Shown: positions 58,195-64,000 of the stretch, piece after piece
Layout: the number at the start of each line of letters is the position of its first letter
Position numbering within the stretch: position 1 is the first letter of the stretch
DNA from: Massilia rhizosphaerae
GTDB taxonomy: Bacteria > Pseudomonadota > Gammaproteobacteria > Burkholderiales > Burkholderiaceae_D
Assembly: GCF_016093545.1 (NCBI RefSeq)
Contig: NZ_JADKYX010000001.1
Coordinates: 663,415-727,414 of the forward strand
Direction: 5' to 3'
Length of the DNA: 64,000 nt
Program-made: the position numbers and the translations under genes
Notes under the pieces: generated by a model
Told to the model about the DNA's origin: nothing
What the model saw: only the letters and a program-made list of their open reading frames with translations
Databases searched by the model: none

Positions 58195-58317
58195 GGCATA
58201 CCAAAGGTCTTGCCAACCGAAACGGCTGCCCGTGCCACGCCGGCACTGGACCGGCGAGTATGTTGACACGGGCGCTTCCGCGCGGGCGGAAGCAGGCTAC
58301 TCCCCAATGGGATGCCC
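58195..58317 (-). ncRNA. yybP-ykoY manganese riboswitch upstream of mntP
   Basis: Read on the minus strand, the leader has the family hallmarks: TTGGGGAGTAGCC near the 5' end, GTCAACATACTCGCC in the middle and GGCAAGACCTTTGG at the 3' end. The ends can pair as P1 (GGGCATCCCA with TGGTATGCCT). It lies about 58 nt before the mntP start. Binding of Mn2+ exposes the mntP ribosome binding site or prevents termination. A weak -10 (TAGAAT, 58320-58325) lies just upstream. Confidence 0.85.
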
Positions 58318-58352
58318 GCATTCTACCGTAAATCCCACCCGGATGACCAGGC

Positions 58353-59660
58353 TCACGCCGGTCCGTCACCCGCGCGGTGCAGGTTGGCGTAGCGCAGGCC
58401 GAAGAACAGGATGAAGCCGTAGCAGGCGGCCGGCACGAGGAACGACGGCTGCACGCCGATGCGGTCCGCCAGCATGCCCTGCGCGAACGGCACGATGGCG
58501 CCGCCCACGATGGCCATGCACAGGACGCCCGACCCCTGCCCCGTGTGGCGTCCGAGGCCGTGCAGCGCCATGCTGAAGATCGTCGGGAACATGATCGAGT
58601 TGCACAGGCCGACCGCGAGCAGCGCCCACATCGCGGCGCGGCCGTCGCCGCAGACGGCGGCCAGCACGAGCGCGATGGCGGCCAGCGCGTTGAACGCGAG
58701 CGCCTTGCCCGGGCTGACGACGCGCATCACCCCGAAACCGATGAAGCGGCCGACCAGCGCCCCGCCCCAGTACACGCTGACGTAGCCTGCGGCCTGTGCG
58801 GCCGGCATGCCGACGACGTGCGCGTCGCCGAGGAAGCTGACGAGGAAGCTGCCGATGCTCACTTCACCGCCCACGTACAGGAAGATGGCGACGGCACCCA
58901 GCACGAGGTGACGGTAGCCGAGCACCGAGCCCGCCGCCGCTGCCGCATCGCCGTCCGCATGCTCGATGCGCGGCAGCCGGGCCAGCGCGAACAGCGCGGC
59001 CAGGATCGCGAGCGCCGCCGCCAGCGCCAGGTAGGGTCCCTGCACGGTGGCCGCTTCGTGCGCGCGGTGCGCCGCCTGCCCGGCCGCGTCCAGCCGCGCG
59101 ACCTGGTCCGCCGTCAGGCTGTTCGCCCCGGCCAGGATCAGCGCGCCGCCGGCCAGCGGGCCCACCGTCGTGCCGAGCGAGTTGAGGGCCTGCGTGAACG
59201 TGAGCCGGCTCGACGCCGTGGCCGGCGGACCGAGGACGGTCACGTACGGATTCGCGGCCACCTGCAAAATCGTGATGCCGGCCGCCAGCACGAAGAACGC
59301 GAACAGGAACAGACCGTAGCCGCCCCGTGCGGCCGGATAGAACAGCGCGCAGCCGGCGGCCGCGATCAACAGGCCCGTGACGGCGCCCTTCTGGTAGCCG
59401 AGCCGGCGGATCAGCGCGCCGGCCGGCAGCGACACGATGAAATACGCGCCGAAGAAGCAGAACTGCACGAGCATGGCCTGCACGTAGTTCAGCGTGTAGA
59501 TCGCCTTGAGGTGCGGGATCAGCACGTCGTTCAGCGATGTGAGCAAGCCCCACATGAAGAACAGGATCGTGATGATGACGAGCGGACCCGTGTTCGCCGC
59601 CTGCGTGCCGGGTGCGGCCGCCAGCGGCGCCGTGCCCGTGGTGTTCGGTGATGCTGCCAT
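58353..59660 (-). CDS. Sugar MFS permease (FucP / glucose-galactose type)
   Basis: 435 residues from [20 protein letters not shown], with AGGAGACTTC upstream. Twelve membrane segments; [19 protein letters not shown] in helix 1 and the [13 protein letters not shown] loop mark the fucose/glucose permease family. Its neighbours (GH3 and glucokinase in the same operon) point to glucose or beta-gluco-oligosaccharide as substrate, taken up by proton symport. Stop codon overlaps the promoter region of mntP. Confidence 0.9.
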   Translation of the reverse strand: MAASPNTTGTAPLAAAPGTQAANTGPLVIITILFFMWGLLTSLNDVLIPHLKAIYTLNYVQAMLVQFCFFGAYFIVSLPAGALIRRLGYQKGAVTGLLIAAAGCALFYPAARGGYGLFLFAFFVLAAGITILQVAANPYVTVLGPPATASSRLTFTQALNSLGTTVGPLAGGALILAGANSLTADQVARLDAAGQAAHRAHEAATVQGPYLALAAALAILAALFALARLPRIEHADGDAAAAAGSVLGYRHLVLGAVAIFLYVGGEVSIGSFLVSFLGDAHVVGMPAAQAAGYVSVYWGGALVGRFIGFGVMRVVSPGKALAFNALAAIALVLAAVCGDGRAAMWALLAVGLCNSIMFPTIFSMALHGLGRHTGQGSGVLCMAIVGGAIVPFAQGMLADRIGVQPSFLVPAACYGFILFFGLRYANLHRAGDGPA

Positions 59661-59674
59661 GAAGTCTCCTGATT

Positions 59675-60652
59675 TTATGATTGTCGTGATGCGGCGTCGA
59701 GCATGGCGGCCACGCCGCGCAGCGCGGGATACGGCTCCGTGACGAGCCACGTCGGGATGCGCGCCAGGTAAGGCTGCAGCCGGCCCTTGCCCTCGAACCG
59801 GGCGCGGAACGCGGATGCGTGGAACAGGGACCCCAGCCGCGGCACGATGCCGCCGCCGATGTACATGCCGCCGGTCGCACCCAATGTCAATGCAACGTTG
59901 CCGGCCACGCTGCCCAGCACCGCGCAGAACACCTCGACCGTCTCGCGGCATGCGGCGCACGTGCCGTCCAGCGCCCGCGCCGTGATGGCGGCCGCCGCCA
60001 GGCGTTCGCCCGCCAGCACGCGGTGGATCGCTTCCAGCCCCGGGCCGGACAGCAGGCGCTCGGCGGACACGTGCCCGTGTTCTTCCCACAGCGCGTCCAG
60101 GATGCGCATTTCCTGGCGCGAGACGGGCGCGAAGCTGGCGTGGCCGCCCTCGCCCGCCAGCGCGAGCCAGCGCGTCCCCTCCGGTCCGGTGGCCGGGACG
60201 ACGGCCGACACGCCCAGCCCCGTGCCCGGCCCGATCAGGCCGATGGGACGGCCCGGCACGGCCGCGCCGTCGCATCCGCCGACGCGTTCGCGGCCGCTTT
60301 CGTCCAGGTACGGCAAGGCCATCGCAAGCGCGGCGAAATCGTTCACGACGAGCAGCAGGTCCAGTCCGCGCGCAGCGCGCAGCGCCGCGATCGAAAAGCG
60401 CCAGTGGTGGTTCGTCATGCTCACCCAGTCGCCTTCGACGGGGTTGGCGATGGCGATGGCCGCGTGGCGGATGCCGTCCGTCGCCAGGCCCCGCGCGGCC
60501 GCGCGGGCCAGGTAGGCGTCCATCGCGGCGCCGACGTCGCCGTAGTCGCGGCAGGCCAGCACCTCGATGTCCGCGAACCCGCGGCCAGGGGCCTGCAGCG
60601 CGAAGCGGGCATTCGTGCCGCCGATGTCGGCCAGCAGCCGGTAAGCGCTCAT
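59675..60652 (-). CDS. glk: Glucokinase
   Basis: 325 residues of the bacterial glucokinase (Glk) family. ATP/phosphate motif [14 protein letters not shown], sugar-binding [39 protein letters not shown] and the C-terminal [13 protein letters not shown]. Makes glucose 6-phosphate in the cytoplasm. Its start overlaps the GH3 stop by 4 bp (ATGA) and it ends 14 bp before the permease start, so the three genes form one operon that turns beta-glucosides into glucose 6-phosphate. Confidence 0.93.
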   Translation of the reverse strand: MSAYRLLADIGGTNARFALQAPGRGFADIEVLACRDYGDVGAAMDAYLARAAARGLATDGIRHAAIAIANPVEGDWVSMTNHHWRFSIAALRAARGLDLLLVVNDFAALAMALPYLDESGRERVGGCDGAAVPGRPIGLIGPGTGLGVSAVVPATGPEGTRWLALAGEGGHASFAPVSRQEMRILDALWEEHGHVSAERLLSGPGLEAIHRVLAGERLAAAAITARALDGTCAACRETVEVFCAVLGSVAGNVALTLGATGGMYIGGGIVPRLGSLFHASAFRARFEGKGRLQPYLARIPTWLVTEPYPALRGVAAMLDAASRQS

Positions 60653-63171
60653 TGCAGCGCCTCGCACGCCACGGCGCCCTCGGCCCGCCCCTTCGCCGTC
60701 ACGTCGACGTTGCCGAAATCGGCCGCGAACGGGCCGTCGCTCGTCACGCTGAACGGCGTGTCCACGCGCGCCAGGTCGGCGCCGCGGGCACGGAAGCAGG
60801 CGAGCGGAATCGCGACGGCATGCCGCCCCGTCCCGGCCAGCCGCGTGAACAGCCTGGTCGCATCGAGCGGCGTGCCGCATGGCTTGGCGCCGCACGCCAT
60901 CGCGATCGTCACCTTGCCGGCGGGTGCGGCCGCCACGACCGTGTCGAACCGCAGCACCCCCTTGTCCGCCAGCGCGGCCGGCAGTGCGAGCGGCCGGGTG
61001 CCGTGCGCCTCGAACGTCGCAGGCCCCGTCCACGTGACGCGCTTCGCGTCCTGCTGCGTCTTGATCTGCGCGATGCCGACCGTGATGCCCGGCAGCGTGG
61101 TCGTCGCATTCAGGTCGGCGCCGAGCGGCGCCACCTTCGCGCCGCTGCGGATGCGCAGGGGGAAGCTGGCGCGGTCCGCGTGGCCGTACACGGGATACGT
61201 GTCCGCCGCGCTGCAGCCGCCCGCCGGATACGTCGCGTCGAGCTGGCCGAGGTGCGAACGCTGCCCGCGCTTCAAGCCATAGCCGTAGGCGAACAGCGGC
61301 GCATAGCCGGCGTCGCCCACGTTCAGCGGCGTCTGGCACACGGACTTCGGCCACGAGAACGACAGCCGGCCGTTGAAGTCATACGGCTGCGCGTCCTTGG
61401 CGGCGACGAGCAGGTCGGACACGCCCTTGCCTTCCGTGCCCGGCAGCCAGGCCGCGATGAAGGTGTCCGACAGGTTCAGCAAATCGTTGACCCACAGTGG
61501 CCGCCCGGACAGGAACACGGTCACGACGGGCTTACCCTTGCCGTGCACCTTCCGCAGCACGGCCAGGTCTTCCGGATAACGGCTCGAATGGCGCAGCGTC
61601 CCGGACGGCACGATGTCGCCGTCGCCTTCCGCGTACGGGCTTTCGCCGATCACGGCGATGACGGCGTCGAACCTGGACGGATCCACATGCGCCGCATCCG
61701 CGCTGTACGTGACGTCGGCGCCGGCCGCCTTCAGGCCGGCGAGGATCGTGTCGGCTTTCGGGAAATCGGCATTGGTGTTCGCCGTGCCCTGCCACGTCAG
61801 CGCCCAGCCGCCCGTCTGTTCGGGCACGCTGTCGGCGGCCTTGCCGACGACGAGGATGCGGCGGCCGGCCGCCAACGGCAGCGCCGGCCCTTCGTTCTTG
61901 AGCAGCACCAGCGATTCGCGCACGGCGCGCCGGCCCACCTCCTTCGCCTGCAGCGCGTCGTCCTTGCCGGCCCACGCGGATTGCGACGGCCGCTTGCCGA
62001 ACACGCCGGCCCGCAGCTTGACCCGCACGATGCGGCTGACGGCGTCGTCGATGCGCGCCAGCGGGATGCGGCCGGCCTCGACATCCTTGACCGTGTTGGC
62101 GATGAAGGCTTTCCAGTCGTTCGGCACCATCACCATGTCGATGCCGGCATTGATCGCCTGGGCGCACTCGTCGTTGCGGCAGCCCGGCACTTCGCCGATG
62201 CCGTTCCAGTCCGTGACGACGAAGCCGTCGAAGCCCATCTTGTCCTTGAGGACGTCGGTGAGCAGGTAGCGGTTGCCGTGCATCTTGCCGTAATCGCGGC
62301 CCGCCACGACGTCGTTCCAGGAGTTGAACGAGGCCATCACGGTCTGCGCGCCCGCCTCGATGCCGGCGACATAGCCTTGCGCGTGGATGGCCAGCAGGTC
62401 GTGCTCGCCGACCTTCGCGACGCCCGTGTTGACGCCGAATTCGGTGCCGCCGTCGGCCATGAAGTGCTTGATGCTGGCGATGACGTTGGCGTCGCCCTTC
62501 AACGCGCCCTGCAGGCCCGTCACGTAGGGACCGGCGAGGCGCTTGACCAGTTGCGGGTCTTCCGAAAAGCTTTCGTACGTGCGCCCCCAGCGGTCGTCGC
62601 GCACGACGGCGACGGTCGGGCCGAACACCCAGGCGATGCCGGTGGCGCGCACGGCCTTGCCGGTCGCCGCGCCGATGGCCTGCACCAGCGCCGGATCGCG
62701 CGCGGCGCCCAGACCGATATTGTGCGGGAAGATCGTGGCGCCGTAGGCGTTGTTGTGGCCGTGGACGGCGTCCGTGCCCCAGATCATCGGCACCTTGACC
62801 GCCATGTCGGTCGCCATCGAGGCGTCGTAGTACGCGTCGGCCAGCGCCAGCCAGTCGGCGGCGTGCGCGTGCTTGTCGTTGTGCGGCCAGCTGCCGCCGC
62901 CGTTCAGCACGGAGCCGAGGTAGTAGGTGCGCACGTCGTCCGGCGTCACGGACTTGATCTCGGCCTGCGTCATCTGGCCGATCTTTTGGGCGAGGGTCAT
63001 CTTGCCGACGATCTCGCGCACACGCGCCTCGAGCGCGGCGTCCGGCGCGATCGCGCTCGTCAGGCGCGGCCAGGATGTCGGTTGCGGCGTTGCCGGCGCG
63101 GCAGCGGCGCCGCCGGCGGCCAGCGCCAGCGCGCACGCCACGGCCAGGCGCATGGTGCGGTTGATGTTCAT
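60649..63171 (-). CDS. Secreted glycoside hydrolase family 3 beta-glucosidase
   Basis: 840 residues from [20 protein letters not shown] behind GGAGATAACCGC; signal peptide ending GAAAA. GH3 N-domain ([28 protein letters not shown]-type KH motif, nucleophile Asp 321 in [13 protein letters not shown]), alpha/beta sandwich domain ([26 protein letters not shown] with the likely acid/base region) and an extra C-terminal ~190-residue beta domain typical of the ExoP branch. ExoP-type enzymes cleave beta-1,3/1,4-linked gluco-oligosaccharides. The first gene of the GH3-glk-MFS operon, with an operator 44 bp upstream. Confidence 0.93.
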   Translation of the reverse strand: MNINRTMRLAVACALALAAGGAAAAPATPQPTSWPRLTSAIAPDAALEARVREIVGKMTLAQKIGQMTQAEIKSVTPDDVRTYYLGSVLNGGGSWPHNDKHAHAADWLALADAYYDASMATDMAVKVPMIWGTDAVHGHNNAYGATIFPHNIGLGAARDPALVQAIGAATGKAVRATGIAWVFGPTVAVVRDDRWGRTYESFSEDPQLVKRLAGPYVTGLQGALKGDANVIASIKHFMADGGTEFGVNTGVAKVGEHDLLAIHAQGYVAGIEAGAQTVMASFNSWNDVVAGRDYGKMHGNRYLLTDVLKDKMGFDGFVVTDWNGIGEVPGCRNDECAQAINAGIDMVMVPNDWKAFIANTVKDVEAGRIPLARIDDAVSRIVRVKLRAGVFGKRPSQSAWAGKDDALQAKEVGRRAVRESLVLLKNEGPALPLAAGRRILVVGKAADSVPEQTGGWALTWQGTANTNADFPKADTILAGLKAAGADVTYSADAAHVDPSRFDAVIAVIGESPYAEGDGDIVPSGTLRHSSRYPEDLAVLRKVHGKGKPVVTVFLSGRPLWVNDLLNLSDTFIAAWLPGTEGKGVSDLLVAAKDAQPYDFNGRLSFSWPKSVCQTPLNVGDAGYAPLFAYGYGLKRGQRSHLGQLDATYPAGGCSAADTYPVYGHADRASFPLRIRSGAKVAPLGADLNATTTLPGITVGIAQIKTQQDAKRVTWTGPATFEAHGTRPLALPAALADKGVLRFDTVVAAAPAGKVTIAMACGAKPCGTPLDATRLFTRLAGTGRHAVAIPLACFRARGADLARVDTPFSVTSDGPFAADFGNVDVTAKGRAEGAVACEALQ

Positions 63172-63214
63172 GCGGTTATCTCCAGGGGTCGTCTCGTTAT
63201 GGGTCGGCGCCGAT

Positions 63215-63228
63215 TGGAAAGGTTTCCA
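63215..63228 (-). promoter_or_regulatory. LacI-type operator upstream of the GH3 operon
   Basis: TGGAAAGGTTTCCA matches the palindrome at 39479 at 13 of 14 positions. Positioned 44 bp before the GH3 start, where it would overlap the promoter or transcription start. Confidence 0.68.
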
Positions 63229-63558
63229 CCGGCGCCCGCGAATATTGAATGCAAACGCCCGCGCTGTCAATCATCCGCTGATGCCGATTGTCCGGCGCGT
63301 GACGCTGGAATGTCTCCCCGCAGCTGCGCGGCATGAATCAGCATGGGGATTCCCCTGTCCGCAAGCCTTCATCGGCTCACCTTGAGATCAACCAAGCTGA
63401 GCAAGATCAGCTCATGCAACGGACATCCGTTGCCATTCTGCCGCCCCAGAGACAACAGCAGAGTTCGATTTTTGCCTTTTATCAAAGTCGCCCAAGACCT
63501 GTTGGTTACCTTAGCCAATGGCAAATTCTGATACCTGATAAGCCATGGGAGGCAATAC
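63229..63558 (+). other. Intergenic region upstream of vgrG
   Basis: No coding frame with family similarity. It is more AT-rich toward the right, as expected for a promoter, and contains an inverted repeat AGCTGAGCAAGATCAGCT (63395-63412). No convincing -35/-10 pair could be fixed. Confidence 0.4.
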
Positions 63559-64000
63559 ATGGATGGAAGCCAAGCGATCGCGGCAGGGGCTACGCTATCG
63601 GCGTTCGGTTTCGATGCACAACACGACCGCCTGATGCGCCTGGCCTTCCCCCGCAATGACGGGCCGGATTCCATCCTGCTGCCGAACCGATTAAAGGCGC
63701 ACGAGGAAGTCTCGCGCTGCTTCCGCGTCGAGGTCGAACTCCTGTCGGACGACGCGCGGATTCCCCTGAAGGCGATGATGGGCAGGATGGTGACGATCTC
63801 GCTCGTGCGCGAAGACGGATCGCTGCGCTACTTCAACGGCTACGTCACCGAATTCCAATTCCTGCGCACCGACGGCGGTTTCGCGTTCTACCGGATGGTG
63901 CTCGAACCGTGGCTGGCCTTCGCCAAGCTGCGCAAGGACAACGTGTCCTTCCACGGCAAAAGCGTCATCGAACTGACCGAGCTCACATTTGCCCATTACC
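63559..64000 (+). CDS. vgrG: Type VI secretion spike protein VgrG (5' part)
   Basis: Starts at MDGSQAIAAGATLSAFGFDA with GGGAGG 6 bp upstream and is open to the right edge (147 codons). RLMRLAFPRNDGPDSILLP, HEEVSRCFRVEVELLSDDA, and YVTEFQFLRTDGGFAFYRMV followed by LEPWLAFAKLRKDNVSF match the N-terminal gp27-like domain of VgrG proteins. VgrG trimers tip the Hcp tube of the type VI system and carry effectors. Effector genes would be expected beyond the window. Confidence 0.85.
   Translation, partial: MDGSQAIAAGATLSAFGFDAQHDRLMRLAFPRNDGPDSILLPNRLKAHEEVSRCFRVEVELLSDDARIPLKAMMGRMVTISLVREDGSLRYFNGYVTEFQFLRTDGGFAFYRMVLEPWLAFAKLRKDNVSFHGKSVIELTELTFAHY

Overview
The window is a GC-rich chromosomal segment of a Gram-negative bacterium, most likely a betaproteobacterium of the Oxalobacteraceae (Massilia/Duganella type). 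This is inferred from gene content: TonB-dependent sugar receptors next to glycoside hydrolases, a Pseudomonas-like bkd operon, two-partner secretion, the start of a VgrG gene, and long open frames on both strands caused by extreme third-position GC. No rRNA, tRNA, CRISPR array, prophage or insertion sequence was recognised.

Layout. 1-6.0 kb: end-truncated Pro-rich membrane protein, secreted GH31 glucosidase with twin palindromes upstream, exonuclease III, TetR regulator divergent from an alpha/beta hydrolase. 6.2-11.3 kb: complete branched-chain 2-oxoacid dehydrogenase operon (E1a, E1b, E2, E3). 11.4-14.3 kb: small disordered protein and a KefF/KefC glutathione-gated K+ efflux pair. 14.4-19.4 kb: TonB receptor plus GH43 enzyme under a LacI regulator, with matching AT-rich operators before both transcription units. 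19.5-23.4 kb: tight operon cysC - DHH phosphoesterase - chrA-type transporter - sulfotransferase, which reads as a sulfation cassette (make PAPS, use it, destroy the PAP by-product, move sulfate or a like anion). 23.5-26.4 kb: chemoreceptor; SoxR divergent from a SnoaL-like gene with a near-perfect sox box. 26.4-34.6 kb: ABC sugar importer, GH2 and secreted GH43, probably for pentose-containing oligosaccharides. 34.7-37.1 kb: TlpA-like thioredoxin, transglutaminase-like protein, MerT and MerP without merR or merA. 37.1-39.2 kb: serine-hydrolase-fold lipoprotein lacking its catalytic Lys, and a GH16 glucanase. 39.4-47.5 kb: TonB receptor followed by two flavin-dependent tryptophan-halogenase-like proteins, a SapC-like protein and a JmjC/cupin-like protein. 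47.9-57.5 kb: TpsB/TpsA two-partner secretion pair with a 2622-residue filamentous exoprotein that has no recognisable C-terminal toxin. 57.6-58.3 kb: mntP with a yybP-ykoY manganese riboswitch. 58.3-63.2 kb: operon GH3 glucosidase - glucokinase - sugar MFS permease. 63.56 kb to the end: start of vgrG.

How the parts fit. GH16, the 39.6-kb TonB receptor (with the halogenase cluster behind it) and the GH3-glk-MFS operon all carry the 14-bp palindrome TGGAAA(C/G)G(T/C)TTCCA upstream, so they probably form one beta-glucan regulon controlled by a LacI-family repressor not present here: GH16 cuts the polymer, the receptor imports oligomers, GH3 yields glucose, the MFS permease and glucokinase take it into metabolism. 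A second regulon (LacI at 18.2 kb) controls the GH43/TonB locus. A family of intergenic GTAGGGTGGGCAC palindromic repeats is scattered through the window (14.3, 19.4, 26.4 and 39.2 kb), in two cases overlapping or supplying a stop codon. The most unusual parts are the sulfation cassette and the receptor-halogenase-SapC-JmjC cluster.
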